DNA from: Chloroflexota bacterium
Lineage (GTDB): Bacteria; Chloroflexota; Dehalococcoidia; UBA1151
Direction: 5' to 3'
NCBI GenBank assembly: GCA_022561735.1
Contig: JADFQR010000019.1
Coordinates: forward strand, 1-11,113
DNA: 11,113 bases
The notes under the pieces: generated by a model
Told to the model about the DNA's origin: nothing
What the model saw: only the letters and a program-made list of their open reading frames with translations
Database searches by the model: none
Shown here: in pieces, positions 5,578 through 11,113 of the stretch
Numbering within the stretch: the first letter of the stretch is position 1
How the letters are laid out: every line of letters starts with the position of its first letter
Made by a program: the position numbers and the translations under genes

Positions 5578-6747
5578 TTACGCCGTGGCGGTCTCCTTGT
5601 ACGGGTGAAGCTGCTCGAAATTGCCGCCGACGATCGGCTCCGGGTCGATCCCGAGGTGCTGCTCCAGCAGGGTGCCGTATACGCCCCTGAAATCAAACGT
5701 GTGGGCGAGGTCTTCACCGCGCTCCCAGTCCGCCTGCGCCAGCGACGGGTACTCGGCATACAGGCCGCCATCGATGTTGTCACCGATGATGAATGCGCCC
5801 CCGGCTGAACCGTGGTCGGTGCCGGAGCCGTTGTCCTTGATGCGCCGGCCGAACTCGGTAAACACCAGCATGGACACGTTGTCCGCGGCGCCGTGATCGC
5901 GCAGGTCCTGCCAGAAGTCGCTGATCGCTCCCGTCAACTCTGCGAGCAACCGGGCATGCGCCGGCACCTCCTGTGCGTGGTGGTCGTAACCGCCGTGCTG
6001 CGTGTAGAAAACCCGGGTGCCAAGCTCCGCGGTGTGGACCCGGGCAACGTCGCGTAATGATTTCGCGATCGGGTTATCCGCGTACTCCACCGTGGAGGTG
6101 TAGCGCTGCGGAGCAACCTTGATCAGGTCAGACCCGGTCAACACGCTCTGCCCGGTATCACCAAAATAGTCCATCACCAGCCCGGAGCCGATGGCCGGGG
6201 TGTACATGCGCTTGAAGATGGCGAGGTCTTCGTTACGCCGCTGGCCGGCCTCGATACTGGTCATAAGGCCGTAGTTATCGAGATCATCGACAGAGGTAGC
6301 GACCACGCCCGGCGCGGCCATCGCACGCGGCAACCCGCGTCCGAAGCTGACCCCGGTGAGGGGGTTTTCGGAGTTGGGATCGAAGTGCCGGATCACCTTG
6401 GCCAGCCAGCCCTCGGTTGCGATGATTTCCGGCTCACAGGTGTGCCAGATGTCCATCGAACGGAAGTGGGAGCGTGAGGCGTTCGGGTATCCGATGCCCT
6501 GGACGATCGCGACCTTTCCGTCCTCAAACATGCTCTTAAGCGGCGCAGCGGATGGATGGAAGGCCAGGGTGTCGTTAATCGGAAGAGACTTGTCCTCCGG
6601 GATCCCCACCAGCGGCCGGTTGTCGTAGTACATCCCGGCCGTATACGGGATGAGGGTGTTCATGAAGTCGTTGCCGCCGGAAAGCTGCACGACCACCAGA
6701 ACCGGGTCTTTCGCCTTCCCGCTGGTGCCGTTGCCGTTGGTCGTCAT
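5578..6747 (-). CDS. DUF1501 family protein
   Basis: The 389-residue product shows the DUF1501 landmarks, which relate to the alkaline phosphatase/sulfatase fold: VVVQLSGGNDFMNTLIPY (18-35), SHFRSMDIWHT (93-103), TQHGGYDHHAQE (249-260) and VFTEFGRRIKDNGSGTDHG (295-313). These putative metal-site residues are intact, so the domain looks functional, though no substrate is established for the family. Members usually start with a twin-arginine export signal; here the family core begins after only about 15 polar residues (MTTNGNGTSGKAKD), so export is not predicted. The ATG has AGAGGA about nine bases upstream. It follows the DUF1800 gene by 139 bases on the same strand, the usual partner arrangement for this family, and precedes the NHL gene. 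Confidence 0.92.
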   Translation of the reverse strand: MTTNGNGTSGKAKDPVLVVVQLSGGNDFMNTLIPYTAGMYYDNRPLVGIPEDKSLPINDTLAFHPSAAPLKSMFEDGKVAIVQGIGYPNASRSHFRSMDIWHTCEPEIIATEGWLAKVIRHFDPNSENPLTGVSFGRGLPRAMAAPGVVATSVDDLDNYGLMTSIEAGQRRNEDLAIFKRMYTPAIGSGLVMDYFGDTGQSVLTGSDLIKVAPQRYTSTVEYADNPIAKSLRDVARVHTAELGTRVFYTQHGGYDHHAQEVPAHARLLAELTGAISDFWQDLRDHGAADNVSMLVFTEFGRRIKDNGSGTDHGSAGGAFIIGDNIDGGLYAEYPSLAQADWERGEDLAHTFDFRGVYGTLLEQHLGIDPEPIVGGNFEQLHPYKETATA

Positions 6748-6768
6748 GTCCCAGGTTCCTCTCTTCTT

Positions 6769-6807
6769 TAATCTGCCGGGGCCTGATCTCTAACCTGCCG
6801 GGGCCTG
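6769..6807. repeat. 17-base direct repeat between the DUF1800 and DUF1501 genes
   Basis: TAATCTGCCGGGGCCTG (6769-6785) and TAACCTGCCGGGGCCTG (6791-6807) differ at one base and have a 22-base period. The second copy can also form an imperfect hairpin with AGGCCCGGC near 6824-6832. The repeat sits 22-60 bases before the DUF1501 start, so it would lie in its leader RNA or operator. Confidence 0.55.
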
Positions 6808-6855
6808 GCTAATGGCTGGCTTGAGGCCCGGCGGTTCTGCTCCGGTGCTGGCTGG

Positions 6856-6874
6856 CCGCCTCGTTTAGAGGCGG
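6856..6874 (-). terminator. Hairpin just after the DUF1800 gene
   Basis: CCGCCTC (6856-6862), loop of five bases, GAGGCGG (6868-6874): a perfect 7-bp stem 12 bases past the DUF1800 stop in transcription direction. No T-run follows. It may be a weak terminator or an RNA 3'-end stabiliser that sets unequal expression of the two genes. Confidence 0.4.
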
Positions 6875-6886
6875 ACCGGGTCTCAA

Positions 6887-8293
6887 TCAGGCGAACTGGT
6901 ACTCCCGGGATGCCACCACAAGGGCAAGCATCCGGGCGATGCGGTCATCGCTCTTGATCCTGTCGGATGAACTGCTGAAGGTTAGATTTCCATCGAGTTC
7001 GGCGAGTTGCAACAGCGCTAACCGCGTCTCGTCAGCCACCTCGATCGGGCCGGCCAGGTCCAGAACGCCGTCCACAAGCTCGGCGGGCGTTATCGGATCA
7101 CCGGAGCCGGATAACCGCTCGATGATCGCCCTCGTCCCGGGGGTGTCGGGGTCGCCGACCCGGGCCGTTGCGAAGTTGATGCGCTCCGTCAGCGTGCCGC
7201 CGTCGATCCACTCCTTGCCCGTGTGCCAGCCCTCGACGGTTGGCGGGTCCATCAGTTTCTGGCCCATCACGATGCTGGCTGCGTCCAGCGCCGCCAACCC
7301 GGGCTCAATCTCGCGGAACTCGCCCGTCAGCTTCAGCGTTCCGGCGATGAACTCGGCGGGGCACTTGACTCGTTTGCCACGCGCCGCCTTGAAGAAATCA
7401 GACAGGAACAGGGTCTTCATCACAGTCCGGATATCGGCGTTCGAGTCCGTGTACGCCTTTACCAGGATGTCGATCGCCTCCTGGTCTATCGGAGGTGTGA
7501 CGCTCCACGCCGGTATCTGCGGTTCATCCGCGACGAAGAAGTTGTAGATGTGCCGGCAGATGAACCGGGCGTTCGCCTCCTGCCGGACGATGATGTCGAT
7601 GATGTCATCGCCGTTGAGGTTGCCGGTCTCACCGAGGAACGTCTTTTCCGTGTTGTCGTGATCCTCCGGCCGGAACTCAAACCTGGCGTCGTAATGGCCG
7701 AACGGGTACAACGGGAGCGGCTGCTCAAAGGTCCAGCCGGTGAAAGCGCGGGCGGCGTCCTTCACGTCCGGCTCGTCGTACGTCCCGATCCCCATCGAGA
7801 ACAGCTCCAGCAACTCTCTGCCGTAGTTCTCGTTGGGGGCGTTGCCGTGGTTCTCCGAATTGTCCAGCCAGAAGTTCATGGCCGGGTCTCTTGAAATTGC
7901 GAGAAGCAGGGTCCGGAAGTTGGCCAGGCCGTGCTGTCTGAACATCTCGATGTGATCAACCATCGACGGCGTGTGCTCGCTCTTGGTCCACCCCGTCGCA
8001 AACACGTGGTGCCAGAACAGGGTCATCTTCTCTTCCAGCGGCCGCCGGGTATTGACCATCCGCCAGAACCAGCGCCCGTTCCACACGCCCGGGTTGTCCT
8101 TGTTGGAAAAAATGTGCGGATAGAACCGCTCGAGGACATCCTCGTCAAGGGGATCGAACCGTTCCGGGTTCACAAGGTCGTCGACCACCTCGTCATAGGG
8201 CCGTGCCGCGTACTCTTCGAGTTCGTCACGGGAAGTGCCGAATCCCGCACGCCGAAGTAGATGGGCCATCGTGGCGAGTCGCTCATCCGCCAT
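6887..8293 (-). CDS. DUF1800 family protein
   Basis: The 468-residue product has the DUF1800 signature segments: AHLLRRAGFGTSRDELE (10-26), EKMTLFWHHVFATG (88-101), RDPAMNFWLDN (135-145), PNENYGRELLELFSMGIGTY (153-172), KDAARAFTGWTF (178-189) and a C-terminal DPPTVEGWHTGKEWI segment. The family is helical and uncharacterised, and is usually encoded next to DUF1501, as here. The family core starts at residue 10, leaving no room for a signal peptide, although many relatives are exported. The ATG has a strong AGGAGG five bases upstream. It is the first gene of the trio; 208 bases separate it from the signal peptidase gene on the same strand, and that gap carries a tandem repeat that may be part of its control region. 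Confidence 0.92.
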   Translation of the reverse strand: MADERLATMAHLLRRAGFGTSRDELEEYAARPYDEVVDDLVNPERFDPLDEDVLERFYPHIFSNKDNPGVWNGRWFWRMVNTRRPLEEKMTLFWHHVFATGWTKSEHTPSMVDHIEMFRQHGLANFRTLLLAISRDPAMNFWLDNSENHGNAPNENYGRELLELFSMGIGTYDEPDVKDAARAFTGWTFEQPLPLYPFGHYDARFEFRPEDHDNTEKTFLGETGNLNGDDIIDIIVRQEANARFICRHIYNFFVADEPQIPAWSVTPPIDQEAIDILVKAYTDSNADIRTVMKTLFLSDFFKAARGKRVKCPAEFIAGTLKLTGEFREIEPGLAALDAASIVMGQKLMDPPTVEGWHTGKEWIDGGTLTERINFATARVGDPDTPGTRAIIERLSGSGDPITPAELVDGVLDLAGPIEVADETRLALLQLAELDGNLTFSSSSDRIKSDDRIARMLALVVASREYQFA

Positions 8294-8320
8294 CGGTTCC
8301 TCCTGATTTCATCGTAATGG

Positions 8321-8376
8321 CGAAGCCGCCCTTCGACCCTTCCCGGGGTCGCCCGGCCCTTCCCGGAGTTGCCCGG
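8321..8376 (-). promoter_or_regulatory. 20-base tandem repeat and small hairpin upstream of the DUF1800 gene
   Basis: CCCTTCCCGGGGTCGCCCGG (8337-8356) and CCCTTCCCGGAGTTGCCCGG (8357-8376) are adjacent 20-base copies with two differences. Each contains short CCCGG/CCGGG half-sites. Next to them CGAAG-CCGCC-CTTCG (8321-8335) can form a small hairpin. They lie 28-83 bases before the DUF1800 ATG. Operator, leader structure or simple slippage product cannot be told apart by eye, and no convincing promoter boxes were found. Confidence 0.45.
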
Positions 8377-8481
8377 AAGGAGTGAGCCAACTTTAACGCA
8401 AGCTAACGAACCGCGAAAGACGCCGGCGGCGTTCAGGGCTGCGCGCTGGACGGAGAACGGACAGAGCCGGCCGGCCAATTC

Positions 8482-8499
8482 CCCGAACCTGCTCTCGGG
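8482..8499 (-). terminator. Weak stem-loop after signal peptidase gene
   Basis: CCCGA (8482-8486) and TCGGG (8495-8499) form a 5-bp stem with an 8-base loop, two bases beyond the stop of the peptidase gene in transcription direction. There is no T-run. A GGCCGGCC palindrome follows about 8467-8474. Termination here is only a guess. Confidence 0.25.
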
Positions 8500-8501
8500 A
8501 C

Positions 8502-9125
8502 CTACCGGAACAGGCCGCCCAGCCTACCCGGGTTGAGAGCCGATCCCACGGAGCCGAACAATGTCATATCTGAAGGCGGCCAGTAACTGAACCACACGCG
8601 TCCGACCACGTTCTCCGCTTGCACAAGTCCCCATGTGCGCGAGTCATTGGACCGGCCGCGGTTGTCGCCCAGTACGAACAGCTCGTTCACCCCGACAGTG
8701 AGCGGGTAGACACCTCCGCTTGTGCGAGTCGCCGGGAAGGGCTCCACGCGCGGCTCGCCGTTCACGTACACCTGCCCGCCCCGGATATCGATCTCATCCC
8801 CAGGAATCCCGATGATGCGTTTAACCAGGAATTCGGCGTTCGGTCCCGTCGGAGGTGTGAACACGATGATGTCATCCCGTTTCGGCGCGTGGAACAGGTA
8901 AGCACGGCCATCGCCGGTCCCGGTGACGGCGCGCAGGATATCGCCGACGATGCCTGTATCAGCGCTTGCGTACACAAACTTGTTGACGAGGACGTGCTGC
9001 CCACTCGCCATCGTAGGGTTCATGCTCCTGCCGTCTACCCGGAACGACTGTGTCGAAATCTGGAGGACGACGAAGATGAGTACCGCCGTAATGGCGGTCT
9101 CTGCTATTTCGCGCAGTGTCTTCAA
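8502..9125 (-). CDS. lepB: Signal peptidase I
   Basis: The 207-residue serine protease cleaves signal peptides from exported proteins at the outer face of the membrane. One N-terminal membrane anchor (about residues 10-26) leads into the catalytic domain. Box B is RSMNPTM with nucleophile Ser34; box D is LVKRIIGIPGD with the general base Lys102; box E is FVLGDNRGRSNDSRTWG (150-166). Length and a single anchor match the Gram-positive-like/short type. A 15-20 residue insertion (about 56-75, DTGIVGDILRAVTGTGDGRA) between boxes is common in this group. The start is TTG with GGAG four bases upstream; no better start is seen, and it places the anchor directly at the N-terminus. It is divergent from the sigma factor gene, and a perfect TATAAT lies about 70 bases upstream. 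Confidence 0.95.
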   Translation of the reverse strand: MKTLREIAETAITAVLIFVVLQISTQSFRVDGRSMNPTMASGQHVLVNKFVYASADTGIVGDILRAVTGTGDGRAYLFHAPKRDDIIVFTPPTGPNAEFLVKRIIGIPGDEIDIRGGQVYVNGEPRVEPFPATRTSGGVYPLTVGVNELFVLGDNRGRSNDSRTWGLVQAENVVGRVWFSYWPPSDMTLFGSVGSALNPGRLGGLFR

Positions 9126-9139
9126 ATTTCTCCGATACT

Positions 9140-9156
9140 TTGAAACACTTGAAACA
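9140..9156. repeat. Short direct repeat in the leader of the signal peptidase gene
   Basis: TTGAAACA occurs at 9140-9147 and again at 9149-9156 (+ strand), in an AT-richer patch 15-31 bases before the TTG start of the peptidase gene. It may be a binding site or chance. Confidence 0.3.
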
Positions 9157-9196
9157 ATCGGGAAGATCGGGTGTGCCGGTCCGCTGTCGTTTCTGA

Positions 9197-9213
9197 ATTA
9201 TAGGTACCGGTAC
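9197..9213 (-). promoter_or_regulatory. Candidate promoter -10 box and palindromic operator for the signal peptidase gene
   Basis: On the - strand a perfect TATAAT occupies 9202-9197. The expected -35 position (about 9220-9226) does not resemble TTGACA, so an activator or unusual sigma factor may be needed. Immediately upstream, inside the would-be spacer, GTACCGGTAC (9204-9213) is a perfect 10-base palindrome, well placed for a repressor or activator. The predicted leader would be about 65 bases. Confidence 0.45.
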
Positions 9214-9283
9214 GCCCCGGCCGCTTTCGTGGCCGCACCCAGTGGTTCCCCAGACATCGATACGATAACTGCCGAAACGATGA

Positions 9284-9305
9284 CCTGAACCGAACCCTGA
9301 ACCGA
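9284..9305 (+). promoter_or_regulatory. Direct repeat upstream of the sigma factor gene
   Basis: CCTGAACCGA occurs at 9284-9293 and 9296-9305 with a 12-base period, 36-58 bases before the sigma gene ATG. The TGAAC core resembles the -35 element (GGAAC-like) used by many ECF sigma factors, which often control their own gene. No clear matching -10 element is visible. A direct-repeat operator is the alternative. Confidence 0.35.
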
Positions 9306-9341
9306 GACCAGGGATCCCGGGTTTGGCCGCTCCGGCGCACG

Positions 9342-9977
9342 ATGCGCAGTTTCATTTTGTCCGAGATCGAATTGCCAGAACTCGACGCCGACGACCAGGT
9401 ATTGATCACACGCAGCAGGCAGGGCGACCTGGATGCGTTCAATCAGCTTGTCGTTCGCTACCAGGACCTTGTTTTCAGCGTCATCCTCCGCATGGTCAGG
9501 AATCACGCCAGCGCCGAGGACATAACGCAGGACGCCTTCATATCCGCGTTCAGAAACATCGGGCGGATGCGCGGCGTGAACTTCCGGGCATGGATACTGC
9601 GTATCGCCCGCAACGCGACTTACGATGCGATCAGGCGGTCGAACCGGCGTCCCGAAGAGTCGATCGACGAACAGATCGTCACGCTGGGTGAGACGCTCTC
9701 GTCGAACGAGGAGTCGCCGGAAGACCACGCACTTCGGCAGGACCTCGGCAAAAGCATCAACCGCGGCCTCGGAGAGCTTCAGCCGGACCAGCGAATGGCG
9801 GTGGTGCTGGTCGATATCGAGGGTTTCACCTACGACGAGGCTGCGGATGCGATGGAGGTTTCTATCGGGACGGTCAAATCCCGGCTGAACCGCGGCCGGG
9901 GGCGGTTACGGGAGTGGCTCGTGGCCAACGTGGAACAGTTACCGTCACAATTTCGTCTACAACATGAGGACCCTTGA
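9342..9977 (+). CDS. ECF-family RNA polymerase sigma factor (RpoE-like)
   Basis: The 211-residue product has the two-domain layout of group 4 sigma factors. Sigma2 spans about 30-105, with AFNQLVVRYQDLVFSVILRM, the region 2.2 core AEDITQDAFISAFRN (58-72) and the -10 reading part FRAWILRIARNATYDAIRR (81-99). An acidic linker follows (about 104-130). Sigma4 spans about 138-192, with LQPDQRMAVVLVDIEGFTYDEAADAMEV and the helix-turn-helix SIGTVKSRLNRGRGRLRE, which reads the -35 element. The ATG at 9342 has no obvious ribosome site; no other start lies close upstream in frame, so a leaderless or weakly initiated message is possible. A probable membrane anti-sigma gene follows 93 bases downstream, indicating release of the factor by an envelope signal. 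Confidence 0.95.
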   Translation: MRSFILSEIELPELDADDQVLITRSRQGDLDAFNQLVVRYQDLVFSVILRMVRNHASAEDITQDAFISAFRNIGRMRGVNFRAWILRIARNATYDAIRRSNRRPEESIDEQIVTLGETLSSNEESPEDHALRQDLGKSINRGLGELQPDQRMAVVLVDIEGFTYDEAADAMEVSIGTVKSRLNRGRGRLREWLVANVEQLPSQFRLQHEDP

Positions 9978-10070
9978 CGGTGACGGGGCGCATAGAGCGG
10001 TGCGGGCGAGGAACGGCAAATCTTAGAACAAACTACGGAAAGCGCTTGAACAGTTGAATAGAGGGACCGG

Positions 10071-11078
10071 TTGATTTTCGGGAACTGGCGCAAACGGCGC
10101 CAGGAACAAGACGACGAACTCCTGTCTGCGTATGTAGATCGCAGGCTGGAAGGCGAGCCGGGAGCGGAGCTGCCGGAACGCCTTCGCGCCGCAGCGGAGG
10201 GACTCGCCGAGACAGCCGCGCTTTTGCGATCTGTGGAACGCGTCCGCGCCCCGCGGTCCTTTGAACTGTCAGTTGCCCCGTCCCGTCTTCGCGAGTCGCC
10301 CGCCGTGATCAGTCGTTCAGGATGGTCTTTAGCGTTGTTCCGAGCGCCTGCAATAGCGGCTGCCGCTGCGGCGTTCGTCCTTGGACTGCTCGTGATTGGC
10401 AACCTGGCAGGAATTCTTGAGCAGGATGGCGATGGCGGGTTCTCAAGACGCGGGTCGTCCGAGGATTCCTTTACAACTGCGGCATCTCCCGCTGCAACCG
10501 CCGCTCCCGCCGCCACGGCTGCTCCTGCAGCGACGGCAGCTCCCGCTGCGACCGCCGCTCCCGCTGCGACCGCCGCTCCCGCTGCGATCGCCGCTCCCGC
10601 TGCGACCGCCGCTCCCGCTGCGACCGCAGCTCCCGCTGCGACCGCAGCTCCCGCCGCAGCTCCTGCTGTCAAAGATGACGCACTCGCGCCGGAGGCTGAC
10701 ATTGAGTCAGCATTGGAGCCTTCCGGTCCTGAAGGGTTGTCCGACGCTGAAATCGTAGAAGCCACCGCGTCCGCCGATCTGCCGGGTATCCCGGGCGCAG
10801 AGGGAGCCCCGGCGGCGGAACAAGACGAAAGGTTGGCGCGACCTGCGGACGCGACCATCCAGTCCGGAGCGGAAGCCGGACGGCTTGATCCGGTTGATCC
10901 GGCCACGACGTTGAATGAATCGGCGGAGCAGCTGGCTCCACAACCGTTCGAGATCGATTTCGTGGCCGTTGCCGATGATGACGGGATAGCGCTCCCGCTG
11001 TGGCAATTGGAGATCCTGTTCGGTCTGCTTGCCATGGCGCTAGGAGGCGTGGCGGTCGCAGTCAAACTACGGCGATAG
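10071..11078 (+). CDS. Probable two-pass membrane anti-sigma factor with Ala-Pro-Thr repeat loop
   Basis: The 335-residue product has a charged cytoplasmic N-terminus with DDELLSAYVDRRLEGEPG (14-31), which matches the start of anti-sigma domains of the zf-HC2/RsiW kind (LSAYLDGEL-like), followed by helices and an APRSFELS segment (60-67). The usual zinc-binding H-x3-C-x2-C is absent; the whole protein has no cysteine or histidine. A membrane segment lies at about 89-116 and a second at about 308-331, so residues 117-307 should be outside the cell. This loop starts with nine or so AAPAAT hexamers (137-199) and continues as an acidic, Pro/Ala-rich region. The start is TTG with GAGGG five bases upstream. 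Its place directly after the ECF sigma gene is the main functional evidence. The long frame on the opposite strand is a shadow of the repeat. Confidence 0.82.
   Translation: MIFGNWRKRRQEQDDELLSAYVDRRLEGEPGAELPERLRAAAEGLAETAALLRSVERVRAPRSFELSVAPSRLRESPAVISRSGWSLALFRAPAIAAAAAAFVLGLLVIGNLAGILEQDGDGGFSRRGSSEDSFTTAASPAATAAPAATAAPAATAAPAATAAPAATAAPAAIAAPAATAAPAATAAPAATAAPAAAPAVKDDALAPEADIESALEPSGPEGLSDAEIVEATASADLPGIPGAEGAPAAEQDERLARPADATIQSGAEAGRLDPVDPATTLNESAEQLAPQPFEIDFVAVADDDGIALPLWQLEILFGLLAMALGGVAVAVKLRR
10479..10667 (+). repeat. 18-base in-frame minisatellite in the anti-sigma gene
   Basis: Units close to GCCGCTCCCGCTGCGACC (18 bases, encoding AAPAAT) repeat about nine to ten times, with synonymous changes and one Thr-to-Ile unit. 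Several central units are identical, a sign of recent slippage or unequal exchange. Because the unit is six codons, copy changes would alter loop length without breaking the frame. Confidence 0.85.
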
Positions 11079-11093
11079 CCCGGTTCGCCCGGG
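11079..11093 (+). terminator. Possible hairpin right after the anti-sigma gene
   Basis: CCCGG (11079-11083), loop TTCGC, CCGGG (11089-11093) begins at the base after the stop. The window ends 20 bases later, with no T-run seen. Confidence 0.3.
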
Positions 11094-11113
11094 AAGCGCG
11101 GCCTGCTGCTGAC

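Noticed and set aside
7223..7894. + strand frame of 223 codons opposite the DUF1800 gene
   Set aside because: DUF1800 motifs on the - strand are unbroken throughout; the antisense product is Arg/Val-rich with no recognisable domain.
8170..8478. - strand frame of 102 codons between the signal peptidase and DUF1800 genes
   Set aside because: It runs out of frame into the start of the DUF1800 gene, spans the tandem repeat, and has no supporting family or ribosome site.
9978..10070. Possible separate promoter between the sigma and anti-sigma genes (GGAAC at 10011-10015)
   Set aside because: No convincing -10 partner at a suitable distance; co-transcription with the sigma gene is simpler.
10479..10667. 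Regular short repeats considered as a CRISPR array
   Set aside because: The units are contiguous 18-mers without spacers and are read in frame as AAPAAT inside a protein gene.
9830..11065. Long - strand frame with AAGAAV-type repeats (411 codons)
   Set aside because: It is the antisense reading of the anti-sigma gene and its minisatellite, and overlaps the end of the sigma gene; no ribosome site or domain supports it.

Overview
The window looks like chromosomal DNA from a GC-rich bacterium. Gene content (a DUF1800/DUF1501 pair, an alkylglycerone-phosphate-synthase-like flavoprotein, an ECF sigma factor followed by a cysteine-free two-pass anti-sigma factor, an MNT/HEPN pair) would fit an uncultured Chloroflexota lineage. 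That placement is inference from gene families and composition, not a phylogenetic result. No rRNA, tRNA, CRISPR array, transposase or phage gene was seen, and no gap between genes exceeds 300 bases.

Left part (2-2739, + strand): the 3' half of a PAP2-type phosphatase overlaps the start of a 539-residue FAD enzyme of the alkyl-DHAP synthase type. Two tandem DUF1330-type paralogues follow, about 65% identical by hand alignment. A perfect GC-rich palindrome lies between the flavoprotein and the first DUF1330 gene. The four genes probably form one operon, with a lipid or ether-lipid role as the most natural guess.

A convergent gap (2740-3014) holds hairpins and a palindromic intergenic repeat. 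To its right every gene up to 9125 lies on the - strand. In transcription order these are: signal peptidase I (9125-8502); DUF1800 (8293-6887), DUF1501 (6747-5578) and an NHL beta-propeller (5507-4473), which form a conserved-looking trio; an overlapping nucleotidyltransferase-fold/HEPN pair (4337-3587); and a small SH3-like protein with a small membrane protein (3470-3015). The gaps between these blocks carry direct repeats and hairpins, so several transcription units or processed segments are possible.

Right part (9342-11078, + strand): an ECF sigma factor and its probable membrane anti-sigma factor, divergent from the signal peptidase gene. The shared 216-base gap has a perfect TATAAT facing the peptidase, a 10-base palindrome beside it and a direct repeat before the sigma gene. 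The anti-sigma factor has two membrane segments joined by an outside loop that contains a minisatellite-encoded Ala-Pro-Thr tract.

The points most worth following up are: the MNT/HEPN pair, in which both partners lack the usual catalytic motifs; the DUF1800/DUF1501/NHL trio, which lacks export signals; and the repeat-bearing anti-sigma factor.
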